A DNA stretch of 56,383 bases from RGIG426 sp045640165 (GTDB lineage: Bacteria > Bacillota > Clostridia > Oscillospirales > Acutalibacteraceae), in assembly GCA_045640165.1 (NCBI GenBank), contig JAZUEK010000069.1:1-56383 (forward strand), read 5' to 3'. Both the position numbers and the translations under genes were made by a program. Under the pieces are notes generated by a model. The model saw only the letters and a program-made list of their open reading frames with translations. It made no database searches and was not told where the DNA came from. Numbering within the stretch: the first letter of the stretch is position 1; each line of letters starts with the position of its first letter. Positions 1-10,293 of the stretch are shown piece by piece.

Positions 1-88
1 AAAGCTTACAGCTTAAACGGTTTGCGGATGTATTGACCGGAATCGTCCAAAAAAATAAATGAAGTTTCACGGTTCACACATTCCCGAG

Positions 89-140
89 TTCTTGCAAAAT
101 CAGGGGTTTTTCTTGCAAAAATGCAAGAAAAATGCAAGAA
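89..140. repeat. TTCTTGCA/TGCAAGAA repeat cluster, left side of island
   Basis: A TTCTTGCA half-site at 89 is followed by TTCTTGCA at 110-117, TGCAAGAA at 122-129 and TGCAAGAA at 133-140. The same arrangement (half-site, 4 nt, inverted half-site, short gap, repeat) recurs at 11776-11808 beside tRNA-Ser, and looser copies lie at 11491 and 11556. Short repeats at both ends of an integrase-bearing element resemble arm-type integrase binding sites; that role is inferred. Confidence 0.55.
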
Positions 141-195
141 AAATATCGTATTGGAACACCCTTTCGGACAAGAAATATTGAAAGGAAATTCCACT

Positions 196-792
196 ATGAA
201 ATACGATGAAGAAAAATTAAAAGAGTACCCGGAAATTATGAACAAGGAGCAGCTGAGAATAGCATGTCATATCAGTAAACGGACTGCCCTCTTTCTTCTA
301 CAATTTAATTTAATCCCGAATACCTGTACCGGAAAGAAAACCCGATGCTATAAAATCCGTAAACAAGATATTATTGCTTTTATGAACGATCGTGAAGTTA
401 ATCCGCAAAGGTATATCGCGCCTGAAGGCTGGTATCGCTACGGCGACAGCAGCGTGAAGCCATACAAGATTCGTATCCGACCGTCAGTTGCTTTTGATGC
501 GGAAAAGACACGACACTTCTATGAATATGCTCTGACTGCCTATCCGGATGTTCTTGACGTTCAAGACGTTGTAGAGTTTACCGGATATAACAGGAGAACT
601 GTTGGAGCGTGGGTTCGAGCCGGAAAACTAAAAGCTCTTGAGCTCCCGAACAAGTATGTAATCCCGAAATGCTATTTAATCGATTGGCTCAGTTCGGTTG
701 AATACGATAACATTATACGCCAGTCGTCCAAACATGTAAATATCTTATGGACTATTTCTAAATGGAATGATGGGATAGCGAATGAAGAATAG
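196..792 (+). CDS. Two-HTH (excisionase-like) DNA-binding protein of the island
   Basis: This 198-residue protein carries two winged-helix or excisionase-type HTH segments, at about residues 12-65 and 108-165. The second resembles the small excisionase-like protein at 9957 (pattern YPD..V..V, then Y.IPK). The in-frame ORF opens at 121, but the ATG at 196 is preferred because AAAGGAAA lies just upstream and the first 25 codons run through the short-repeat cluster. A strong terminator follows at once. Its role is probably regulation or directionality of the element; no enzymatic motif is visible. Similar proteins are common in Clostridia integrative elements. Confidence 0.7.
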   Translation: MKYDEEKLKEYPEIMNKEQLRIACHISKRTALFLLQFNLIPNTCTGKKTRCYKIRKQDIIAFMNDREVNPQRYIAPEGWYRYGDSSVKPYKIRIRPSVAFDAEKTRHFYEYALTAYPDVLDVQDVVEFTGYNRRTVGAWVRAGKLKALELPNKYVIPKCYLIDWLSSVEYDNIIRQSSKHVNILWTISKWNDGIANEE

Positions 793-803
793 GTAGAATA
801 GTA

Positions 804-846
804 GAGTCCCTTTCTCGCGCTGCGAGAGAGGGACTCGCTTTTTTTG
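804..846 (+). terminator. Rho-independent terminator after the HTH gene
   Basis: A long GC-rich hairpin (arms GAGTCCC... and ...GGGACTC, extended through CTCGC/GCGAG) is followed directly by a run of seven T. It separates the HTH gene from the restriction-modification operon. Confidence 0.85.
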
Positions 847-894
847 AGAAGGAGAAAAAATTCAAAAAAGTAGGTCGAAAAACGGTTAGATTTG

Positions 895-923
895 TTGCAT
901 TTTGCGTCAACGCTTGTTATAAT
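895..923 (+). promoter_or_regulatory. Sigma-A type promoter of the type I RM operon
   Basis: TTGCAT (895-900) and TATAAT (918-923) are separated by exactly 17 nt, with no better promoter between the upstream terminator and hsdM. Transcription would start near 930, leaving an hsdM leader of about 90 nt. Confidence 0.65.
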
Positions 924-1020
924 TTTATTGTATATGCAAATTTCTTTTTATGACGTCCGTTTTATGGGACATTGGTTGTGTGATAATTAAGATGGAGAAT
1001 TCTATAAGGAGGATATGACT

Positions 1021-2583
1021 ATGGCTGACATTAAGAAAGAACAAGAACGCGAGGAGTTACATCGTGCCATTTGGGCGATTGCAGATGACTTGCGTGGTTC
1101 TGTGGACGGTTGGGACTTTAAGACCTACGTTCTCGGCACTATGTTCTATCGCTATATTTCCGAGAACTTGGCGAACTACATTAACCAAGGCGAAATTGAA
1201 GCCGGCAACGCTGACTTTGATTATGCCAAAATATCGGATGCACAAGCAGAGGAAGCTCGCGCAAGTCTTATCAGCGAAAAAGGATTTTTCATGCTTCCGT
1301 CTCAACTGTTCTGCAATGTTCGCGCAAAAGCGGCTACGGATGAGAACCTCAACGAAACGCTTGAAAAAGTGTTTACCGCTATTGAGGATTCCGCTAAAGG
1401 TAGCGTGTCCGAAGTGGATTTTGCCGGTTTGTTTGACGACTTTGACGTGAACAGCAACAAACTTGGTGCGACTGTCGCCAAGCGTAACGAGAAGCTAGCG
1501 AAGTTGCTCGATGGTATCGGCAATATGAACCTCGGTGACGTAAAAAATCACGATATCGATGCGTTTGGTGATGCCTACGAATACTTAATGACGATGTATG
1601 CGTCTAATGCCGGCAAATCGGGTGGCGAGTTCTTTACTCCGGCGGATGTTTCCGAATTACTTACCCGGCTCGGCACGGTTGGCAAAACTGAAATCAACAA
1701 GGTGTACGATCCGGCGTGTGGTTCCGGTTCGCTGCTTTTGAAAGCGGAAAAGGTGCTTGGCAAGGATGCGGTTCTCAACGGCTTTTTTGGTCAAGAAATC
1801 AACATCACAACCTACAACCTTTGTCGTATCAATATGTTCCTCCACGACATTGGCTTTGATAAGTTTGACATCGCTTGCGAGGATACGTTGACCAGCCCGA
1901 TGCATTGGGACGACGAGCCGTTTGAGCTGATTGTTTCCAATCCTCCGTATTCTATCAAATGGGCGGGCGACGAGAACCCGTTACTTATCAACGATCCGCG
2001 TTTTGCGCCTGCCGGTGTGTTGGCTCCGAAATCCAAAGCGGACTTGGCGTTTATTATGCACAGCCTTTCGTGGTTGGCTCCCAACGGTACGGCGGCGATC
2101 GTTTGCTTCCCCGGTATTATGTACCGTGGTGGTGCCGAAAAGAAAATCCGTCAGTATCTCGTGGATAACAACTTTGTGGATTGCGTGATTCAGCTGCCGT
2201 CCAATCTGTTCTTTGGCACGTCGATTGCTACCTGCATTATGGTGCTGAAAAAGGGCAAAACGGATAATAAAACGCTGTTTATCGATGCGACCAACGAGTG
2301 CGTGAAGGTTACGAACAACAACAAACTTACGCCGGAAAACATTGACCGCATTGTGGCAACTTTTGCCGAGCGTCGGGAGGATGAGCATTTTTCGCATCTT
2401 GCTACTTACGACGAGATTGCGGAAAACGATTTCAATCTTTCGGTTTCCACTTATGTGGAAGCAGAGGACACCCGTGAAAAAATCGACATTGTTAAACTGA
2501 ATGCGGAAATTAAGGAAATTGTCGCCCGTGAAGCGACCTTGCGTGCAGAAATCGATGCTATTATTGAGGAAATTGAGGGATGA
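1021..2583 (+). CDS. hsdM: Type I restriction-modification DNA methyltransferase subunit HsdM
   Basis: This 520-residue protein is full length for HsdM, the adenine-N6 methyltransferase subunit that works with HsdS and HsdR. It has an N-terminal helical HsdM domain, SAM-binding motif I DPACGSGS near residue 230 and catalytic motif IV NPPY near residue 307. The ATG at 1021 is preferred over the one at 1015 because AAGGAGG at 1006-1012 sits 8 nt before it and only 2 nt before the other. It is the first gene of the operon hsdM, DUF4357 gene, hsdS, GIY-YIG gene, hsdR. No disruption is seen, so the methylase is probably active. Confidence 0.95.
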   Translation: MADIKKEQEREELHRAIWAIADDLRGSVDGWDFKTYVLGTMFYRYISENLANYINQGEIEAGNADFDYAKISDAQAEEARASLISEKGFFMLPSQLFCNVRAKAATDENLNETLEKVFTAIEDSAKGSVSEVDFAGLFDDFDVNSNKLGATVAKRNEKLAKLLDGIGNMNLGDVKNHDIDAFGDAYEYLMTMYASNAGKSGGEFFTPADVSELLTRLGTVGKTEINKVYDPACGSGSLLLKAEKVLGKDAVLNGFFGQEINITTYNLCRINMFLHDIGFDKFDIACEDTLTSPMHWDDEPFELIVSNPPYSIKWAGDENPLLINDPRFAPAGVLAPKSKADLAFIMHSLSWLAPNGTAAIVCFPGIMYRGGAEKKIRQYLVDNNFVDCVIQLPSNLFFGTSIATCIMVLKKGKTDNKTLFIDATNECVKVTNNNKLTPENIDRIVATFAERREDEHFSHLATYDEIAENDFNLSVSTYVEAEDTREKIDIVKLNAEIKEIVAREATLRAEIDAIIEEIEG

Positions 2584-2587
2584 TGAT

Positions 2588-2910
2588 ATGAGACTTTATC
2601 TTACTCGTAAAAAAGGCAGTGTTAATGCTCAGGTGGATTACAATGTTGAAAGTGGCGAATTTGTTGTATTAAAGGGTAGTAAGATTTCTGAAACTATCGC
2701 TTATAGTGAAAAGTTTAGAGGGGCAAAATCCATTGAAAAACAACGAACTAATACCGTAAAGAATGCAACGGTTATTTGCGATGTATCATTCAAAAGTGCA
2801 TCAACTGCTGCAAACTATGTGACTGGTGCAAGTACGAATGGCCTGATTTCTTGGAAAGACGAAAATGGGAAAAGTTTGAAGGAAATCATCGCTGAAACGG
2901 AGATAATTAA

Positions 2911-2914
<4 letters not shown>
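2588..2914 (+). CDS. Small DUF4357-domain protein inside the RM operon
   Basis: This 108-residue protein starts at the ATG 5 nt after the hsdM stop and overlaps hsdS by ATGA, which indicates translational coupling. The C-terminal half (about residues 55-105: AA.Y.TG.S.NG...W, then GKSL) has the DUF4357 pattern seen in proteins linked to type I RM and GIY-YIG nucleases. No catalytic motif is visible. A related domain ends the GIY-YIG protein two genes downstream, so a shared accessory role in modulation or DNA binding is plausible but inferred. Confidence 0.7.
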
Positions 2915-4817
<1,903 letters not shown>

Positions 4818-4821
<4 letters not shown>

Positions 4822-5465
4822 AAGGTGTAATCTATATTCTTACGAACCCTTCATTTCCGGATTATATCAAAATCGGTTATGCTACGGATATTGAAAAACG
4901 CTTAAAACAATTAAACAGAAGCGAGACGATTCCGTTTGCGTTTCGCGTTTATGCGGTTTATGAGGTTGATAGTGCTCTGACCGATAAAGAGTTGCATAAA
5001 TTGATTGATAGTCTTAACCCGGACCTTCGAACCATAGAAACCTTTGATGGGAAGGAACGAGTTAAAGAGTTTTTTGCTATGTCACCTGAAGATGGCTATG
5101 CATTGCTTGAAAGCATTGCAAAAATCAGCGGTACCAGCGATCGTCTGAAACGAATGGAGCCGGAAGGCCATGAAGTGATAGACGAAAAAATCGCCGAAGA
5201 AGTACGCGAGAGTGTCCGGCGTGGACCGTTCCGTTTTAGCCAAGTTGGAATTCCTTTTGGTGCGGAGATCGTGTTTATTGATGATTCGACTGTGAAACCG
5301 ACGGTGATTGATGATAGGCACATTGAGTATAACGGAGAGACTACTTCTGTATCTGCTCTTGCGCAGAAGTTAAAGGGCTTTGACCATCCGGTTCAAGGGC
5401 CGCTTTGGTTTACATACAAAGGGAAAAAACTGGCAGATTTAAGAGCAGAAATCGAATCAAAGTAA
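4818..5465 (+). CDS. GIY-YIG (T5orf172-type) nuclease-like protein with DUF4357-like tail
   Basis: This 215-residue protein has a T5orf172/GIY-YIG fold at residues 1-95 (YILTNP...IKIGYATD, then a region expected to hold the catalytic Arg and Glu) and a C-terminal DUF4357-like domain at about 135-212 (FSQVGIPFGAE, then VQGPLWFTY.GK.L). Its start overlaps the hsdS stop by ATGA and it precedes hsdR, so it is co-translated within the RM operon. It could be an accessory nuclease or a regulator that senses modification. I could not confirm every GIY-YIG catalytic residue. Confidence 0.75.
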
Positions 5466-5484
5466 TAATTTTGGGAGGGCAACC

Positions 5485-8400
5485 ATGGCCTATTTCAATA
5501 TTGTAGCGCAGACAACTGAAAATACGGTTGTGACCGAGTATGAGCCGGTTCAAAAGCGCAGCGAAGCGTATCAAAGCGAAGCGGCGTTAGAACGGGAGTT
5601 TATTCGGATGCTCACCGAGCAGGGGTACGAGTATCTGCCTATCCATTCGGAGGCGGAGCTTGTGTCTAACTTGCGCACAAAATTGGAACAGCTCAACGAC
5701 TATACCTTTACCGATGGAGAATGGGAACGCTTTTTCTCGAATTCCATTGCCAACCAAAATGACGATATTGTATCGAAAACCCAACGCATCCAAGAGGACT
5801 ACGTGCAGGTGTTGCGCCGGGATGACGGTTCGAGCAAGAACATTAAGCTCATTGATAAAAATAACGTCCACAACAACTCGCTTCAGGTAATCAACCAGTA
5901 CGTTGTGGGGCAAGAAGACGGTGCGGCTCACGATAACCGCTATGATGTGACGGTTCTCGTCAACGGCTTGCCGCTTGTCCACGTGGAACTGAAACGGCGC
6001 GGTGTGCCGATTCGTGAAGCGTTTAACCAAATTGAACGGTATCAGCGCGACAGTTTCTGGGCGGGTTCCGGACTGTTTGAATACGTACAGATTTTCGTTA
6101 TCTCCAACGGCACGAATACGAAATACTATTCGAATACGACTCGTTGGAATGCGATTAAGGATGCCAAAACCGGCAAGGTTAAAAAGGAAAAGACCAGCAA
6201 CAGCTTTGAGTTTACCTCGTTTTGGGCGGATGCCGGAAACCGCGTTATTCCGGATTTGGTGGACTTTACGCGGACGTTTTTTGCGAAGCACACGATTCTC
6301 AACGTGCTGACCAAATACTGTGTGTTTACCTCTGAAAAGCTGCTGCTTGTAATGCGGCCATATCAGATTACGGCGACCGAGCGTATTCTTTCGCGCATTG
6401 ATGTGGCGAACAACTACAAGAAATACGGCAACATTGCCGGTGGCGGATATATTTGGCACACTACCGGTTCCGGTAAGACTTTGACTTCGTTCAAAACGGC
6501 TCGGTTAGCATCGCAACTGTCGTACATTGACAAGGTTCTGTTTGTCGTTGACCGTAAAGACCTTGACTATCAGACGATGAAGGAGTATGACCGTTTTGAA
6601 AAGGGTGCGGCAAACTCCAACAGCTCTACGGCAATCCTCAAAAAGCAATTAGAGGACGATAACGCACATATTATCATTACCACGATTCAAAAGCTGGCCA
6701 CCTTTATTAAGGCGAACAAAGACCACCCGGTGTATATGAAACATGTGGTGATTATCTTTGATGAATGCCACCGTAGTCAGTTTGGTGATATGCATGCTGC
6801 TGTTGTAAAGAACTTCAAGAAATACCACTTGTTTGGATTTACCGGTACGCCCATTTTCTCGGTGAATGCCGGTGCTTCTACCAAAGACCAGTTCTTTACT
6901 ACCGAGCAGACCTTTGGCGATCAGTTACATACCTACACGATTGTGGATGCCATTAACGACCATAACGTGCTTCCGTTCCGCGTGGACTACATCAAGACGA
7001 TGGATTCGGACGATTCTATCGAGGATGAAAGCGTGTGGGATATTGACCGCGAAAAAGCGTATATGGCTCCGCAGCGTATCGCACTTGTAACGAAATACAT
7101 TCTCGACCACTTTGACCAAAAGACGTATCGGAAGGGTTATGGACAAGCATACACTTTAAGTACGTTGACAAATATTGAAGATGTGGCAACTGCCGGGCGT
7201 TCCGAGGTGGAGGAAGTTAAGGCAAAACAACGAGTAATTGGCTTTAACTCCATTTTGGCGGTGTCTTCGATAACGGCAGCCAAACTGTACTATAATGAGT
7301 TCAAAAAGCAGATGGCAGCTGATCCGACCAAACGCATTCGTGTGGCGACCATTTTCAGTTACGGCGCAAACGAGGAGGAGCCGGACGGACTTCTTGATGA
7401 GGAAAATCCGGAGGATACCACGCGGCTTGATCAACCGTCTCGTGATTTCTTGGATGGGGCTATTCGGGACTACAACGAGATGTTCCGTACCAATTATTCT
7501 ACCGATGGCGATAAGTTCCAAAACTACTACAAAGATGTTTCACTCCGGATGAAAAATAAGGAACTTGACTTGCTGATTGTTGTCAACATGTTCCTTACCG
7601 GTTTCGATGCGACTACGCTCAACACGCTGTGGGTAGATAAAAACTTGAAAATGCACGGACTTATCCAAGCATTCAGCCGTACAAACCGAATTTTGAATCG
7701 CGTAAAGGATTTTGGCAACATCGTATGTTTCCGCAATCTGCAAAGACGAGTGGACGATGCCATTTCGTTGTTTGGTGATAAGAATGCGTCGGGTATCGTG
7801 GTGCTGAAAACCTACAAAGATTACTACGACGGTTATGTGGATGGCGAAGGAGACGAGCATCCCGGCTATGCACAGATGGTGGACGAACTGCAAAATCGTT
7901 TCCCGTTGGGTGAAACATTGGAAACGCTACACGACAAGAAGGCGTTTGTTTCGCTTTTCGGTGCTATTCTTCGTATGAGAAACTTGCTCTCTGCGTTTGA
8001 TGAATTTGAGGGACATGGCATTCTTTCGGACCGCGACATACAGGATTACACGGGTCGGTATCACGATATTCGTGAGGAACTGAAGCCGAGACCTGGGATG
8101 AGCACGGATGTCACTGATGATATTGTATTTGAGGTGGAGTTGCTTCGCCAAATCGAAATCAACATCGACTACATCCTCATTCTTGTTAAGAAATATCATG
8201 ACTCACATTGCTTCGACAAAGAGTTGCTCATCGACATTCACAAAGCCATTGATTCAAGCTTGGAACTTCGTAGTAAAAAAGCTCTTATCGATAGCTTCAT
8301 TGCCGGCATCAACGATGTGGATGATGTGATGGCGGAGTGGCACAGCTTTGTGGCTGAAGCAAAAGAAAGTGAATTGGTTTCTATTATTGAGGAAGAAAAA

Positions 8401-8592
8401 CTCAAGGAAACAGAGACAAGAAAATATCTCGAAAACTGTTTCCGTAACGGTGAGATCAAAACGACTGGAACGGATATTGACGATTTGATGCCGCCTACAT
8501 CGCGTTTTGGCGGAGGAGATCGTGCCGAGAAGAAACAACGGATTATTGAAAAGCTTCAACGATTCTTTGAACGGTTCTTTGGGATAGGATAG
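5485..8592 (+). CDS. hsdR: Type I restriction endonuclease subunit HsdR
   Basis: This 1035-residue protein has the usual HsdR length and is intact. The N-terminal nuclease domain shows Asp154 and an ELK triad (Glu168, Lys170). The SF2 motor follows with Walker A TTGSGKT near residue 326, the DECH box near 426, GFTGTP, and a C-terminal helicase lobe (MFLTGFD, then AFSRTNR). It translocates DNA using ATP and cleaves unmodified DNA with HsdM and HsdS. GGAGGG precedes the ATG. Its stop codon lies at the edge of a 65-bp inverted repeat, and a terminator follows at 8660. Confidence 0.96.
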   Translation: MAYFNIVAQTTENTVVTEYEPVQKRSEAYQSEAALEREFIRMLTEQGYEYLPIHSEAELVSNLRTKLEQLNDYTFTDGEWERFFSNSIANQNDDIVSKTQRIQEDYVQVLRRDDGSSKNIKLIDKNNVHNNSLQVINQYVVGQEDGAAHDNRYDVTVLVNGLPLVHVELKRRGVPIREAFNQIERYQRDSFWAGSGLFEYVQIFVISNGTNTKYYSNTTRWNAIKDAKTGKVKKEKTSNSFEFTSFWADAGNRVIPDLVDFTRTFFAKHTILNVLTKYCVFTSEKLLLVMRPYQITATERILSRIDVANNYKKYGNIAGGGYIWHTTGSGKTLTSFKTARLASQLSYIDKVLFVVDRKDLDYQTMKEYDRFEKGAANSNSSTAILKKQLEDDNAHIIITTIQKLATFIKANKDHPVYMKHVVIIFDECHRSQFGDMHAAVVKNFKKYHLFGFTGTPIFSVNAGASTKDQFFTTEQTFGDQLHTYTIVDAINDHNVLPFRVDYIKTMDSDDSIEDESVWDIDREKAYMAPQRIALVTKYILDHFDQKTYRKGYGQAYTLSTLTNIEDVATAGRSEVEEVKAKQRVIGFNSILAVSSITAAKLYYNEFKKQMAADPTKRIRVATIFSYGANEEEPDGLLDEENPEDTTRLDQPSRDFLDGAIRDYNEMFRTNYSTDGDKFQNYYKDVSLRMKNKELDLLIVVNMFLTGFDATTLNTLWVDKNLKMHGLIQAFSRTNRILNRVKDFGNIVCFRNLQRRVDDAISLFGDKNASGIVVLKTYKDYYDGYVDGEGDEHPGYAQMVDELQNRFPLGETLETLHDKKAFVSLFGAILRMRNLLSAFDEFEGHGILSDRDIQDYTGRYHDIREELKPRPGMSTDVTDDIVFEVELLRQIEINIDYILILVKKYHDSHCFDKELLIDIHKAIDSSLELRSKKALIDSFIAGINDVDDVMAEWHSFVAEAKESELVSIIEEEKLKETETRKYLENCFRNGEIKTTGTDIDDLMPPTSRFGGGDRAEKKQRIIEKLQRFFERFFGIG

Positions 8593-8656
8593 GGTCTTAG
8601 GGGCTTCCCTAACAAGTGAATTGGGCCCACAATTCGTTGCTTGCTAAGACGATTCC
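8592..8656. repeat. Left copy of a 65-bp inverted repeat flanking the repA unit
   Basis: It is nearly the reverse complement of 9869-9934. The outer parts match closely: TTAGG..., CCCTAACAAG and the 22-nt end running from ATTCGTTGCTT to GACGAT. The inner stem differs (GAATTG/CAATTC here against an ATCTGT/ACAGAT-type stem on the right) but is self-complementary in both. It begins at the hsdR stop codon. Confidence 0.85.
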
Positions 8657-8659
8657 AGG

Positions 8660-8696
8660 TTAAGGTGTGGTTATTTGGCCACACCTTAATTTTTTT
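8660..8696 (+). terminator. Terminator of the RM operon
   Basis: Perfect 11-bp arms TTAAGGTGTGG (8660-8670) and CCACACCTTAA (8679-8689), an 8-nt loop and a run of seven T. Confidence 0.92.
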
Positions 8697-8708
8697 CTTC
8701 AAAAAGTA

Positions 8709-8737
8709 TTGACAACAGAACAAATGTTCGGTATAAT
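8709..8737 (+). promoter_or_regulatory. Consensus promoter with LexA (SOS) box in its spacer, upstream of repA
   Basis: TTGACA (8709-8714) and TATAAT (8732-8737) have 17-nt spacing. The spacer holds GAACAAATGTTC (8718-8729), a perfect match to the Gram-positive LexA box GAACnnnnGTTC. LexA bound there would block polymerase directly, so repA is predicted to be induced by DNA damage. The leader to the repA start is about 320 nt. Confidence 0.85.
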
Positions 8738-8859
8738 GTGAACACAACATCACAAAGAAAGTGATTTGTGAGACACAAAAGTCTAAAAAGATAATTGAAT
8801 ATAAAAGATTTCTAATCGTGCAAGCGGAGCAGGATCCGGGAATGGACTGAAAAACTTCC

Positions 8860-8927
8860 AAGCGCCGTATGAAGAATGGAACAGGGCAATAGTTCTGTTT
8901 TATTTCTCATACGGCGCTTTTTCTTTT
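8860..8927 (+). terminator. Leader hairpin with T-rich tail (possible attenuator) before repA
   Basis: Arms of about 12 bp (AGCGCCGTATGA at 8861-8872 and its complement at 8907-8918) enclose a loop with its own AACAG/CTGTT complement, followed by TTTTTCTTTTG. It lies between the SOS promoter and the repA start. A second hairpin (GGCATTT/AAATGCC within CCCGG/CCGGG) follows at about 8958-8995. The layout suggests transcriptional attenuation or antisense control of an initiator gene, which is inferred. Confidence 0.6.
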
Positions 8928-9066
8928 GTCTCAATTATCGAATGGCGTTAGTATATTGCCCGGCATTTTTGGCCATATAAATGCCAGCTTTCCGGGTTAT
9001 ATAGAGGGCGTTTTTACTGCAGGAATTACGTCCTCAAAATCGAATCGGATAGGAGGTGAAAAAAGA

Positions 9067-9867
9067 GTGGAAAATGCGTGGCCCGGGAATCAGTTGTTCC
9101 GGTATATTGAAATCCCCTGGGTGCTTTGTGAGGATGAACAGTACAAGTCTCTTTCTTTGGAAAGTATCGCGTTGTACGGCATCTTACTTCAACGTGCCCA
9201 GCTTTCAAAGAAAAACGGATGGATAGATATAGAAAACGGACAAGTGTATATATACTACACGAAAGAAAATCTTGAAAAAATATGTCATTGTGGTTACCAA
9301 CGCGTTAAAAGAATGATGGATGAACTTGAGAACGCCAACTTGCTAACACAAAAACGACAAGGACTTTGCAAACCGAATAAACTCTATGTCCACCCGTTTT
9401 CCACAGAAAACGATTATTTTTCGAGCCGGAGTTCGGAAAACCCAAACTCAGGAGATGCAATATTCCCTATTCAAGATACAGAAGAATCAAATGCAAGTAA
9501 TAATAATTTTAGTAATAAGATAGATAGATATGATGTTATGCAATCGCGCATAAAAGAAGCGATTGAATATGACTATCTTATTCAATATAACGACAAATGC
9601 ATTATCGATGAAATTGTATGTTTGATGGAAGATACGATGGGAGACATGAGCGAAACCATTTGTATTGGAAAGCGACAATATCCAAGAGAACAGGTAATCA
9701 ACCGATTCAAAATGTTAGATGCAAGTCATATTGAATATGTGCTTGAACGGATGAAAGAATCGGGAGAAACCATCCGCAACATTCGAGCCTATTTGCTAAC
9801 AGCCTTATACAATGCACCGTCTACAATAGAAACGTTTTATACAGACGATGCAAAGAAAACAATATAA
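9067..9867 (+). CDS. RepA_N-family replication initiator protein
   Basis: This 266-residue protein has an N-terminal RepA_N domain (FRYIEIP at the start, then SLESIALYGILLQR and a winged-helix region to about residue 110). A polar linker leads to a C-terminal DUF6017-like domain (IDEIVCLMEDTM, then IRNIRAYLLTALYNAPSTIE). Such proteins initiate theta replication of plasmids and of ICE/IME elements in Firmicutes. The GTG at 9067 is chosen because AGGAGGTG lies about 9 nt upstream; the longer ORF from TTG 8926 runs through leader hairpins. The SOS-box promoter and the flanking inverted repeats suggest damage-induced replication of the excised island. Confidence 0.8.
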   Translation: MENAWPGNQLFRYIEIPWVLCEDEQYKSLSLESIALYGILLQRAQLSKKNGWIDIENGQVYIYYTKENLEKICHCGYQRVKRMMDELENANLLTQKRQGLCKPNKLYVHPFSTENDYFSSRSSENPNSGDAIFPIQDTEESNASNNNFSNKIDRYDVMQSRIKEAIEYDYLIQYNDKCIIDEIVCLMEDTMGDMSETICIGKRQYPREQVINRFKMLDASHIEYVLERMKESGETIRNIRAYLLTALYNAPSTIETFYTDDAKKTI

Positions 9868-9868
9868 C

Positions 9869-9934
9869 GGGATCGTCTTAGCAAGCAACGAATCTGTCCG
9901 TACAGATTTCGCTTGTTAGGGAAACCCTAAAACC
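9869..9934. repeat. Right copy of the inverted repeat flanking the repA unit
   Basis: It begins 2 nt after the repA stop. As plus-strand RNA or single-stranded DNA it forms CTTAGCAAGC paired with GCTTGTTAGG (with G-U pairs), inner GAATCTGT paired with ACAGATTTC, then a small TTAGGG/CCCTAA hairpin. No T-run follows, so it is not an ordinary terminator. It lies immediately upstream of the excisionase-like gene. Confidence 0.85.
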
Positions 9935-9956
9935 CAAAAATTAAGGAGGTATATAC

Positions 9957-10187
9957 ATGACAAAAACCGAAATTAACGAACTATATAAAGTGATGTTTGT
10001 GGAGTATCCGGACATTGTGAACGTGTCGCAGGTACAGAAAATGCTGGGTGTCAGCAGACACTTGGCCTATTCACTTATCAACGATGGATATATTCACGGA
10101 CTCAAAATCGGCAATGCGTATCGCATTCCTAAAATCAATGTTATTCGTTATACTCTTTCGGAAGATAGCTCCGGGCCGGCAGCGTAA
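9957..10187 (+). CDS. Excisionase-like small HTH protein
   Basis: This 76-residue protein has one excisionase/MerR-type HTH (VSQVQKMLGVSRHLAYSLI, then GLKIGNAYRIPK). TTAAGGAGGT precedes the ATG. It sits immediately upstream of the integrase, the usual place for a recombination directionality factor. The right inverted repeat lies in its 5' leader, so it may be read from the repA promoter. Confidence 0.75.
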   Translation: MTKTEINELYKVMFVEYPDIVNVSQVQKMLGVSRHLAYSLINDGYIHGLKIGNAYRIPKINVIRYTLSEDSSGPAA

Positions 10188-10209
10188 TACGGCTCGAAAT
10201 TCGCCCTAA

Positions 10210-10239
10210 TTGGACGTACTTGCAATGGGGTGTTATAAT
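10210..10239 (+). promoter_or_regulatory. Probable integrase promoter
   Basis: TTGGAC (10210-10215) and TATAAT (10234-10239) are separated by 18 nt, between the excisionase-like gene and the integrase. It would let the integrase be expressed independently of the SOS promoter. Confidence 0.5.
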
Positions 10240-10293
10240 GAGTGTAGTCCGAAAGGGTGCCCAATAAAAGGCTATCTAAAAGGAGGTAATGAT

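Noticed and set aside
8592..9934. Inverted-repeat hairpins read as integron attC sites
   Set aside because: CCCTAAC and GTTAGGG resemble but do not match the attC core motifs, and no integron integrase is in the window.
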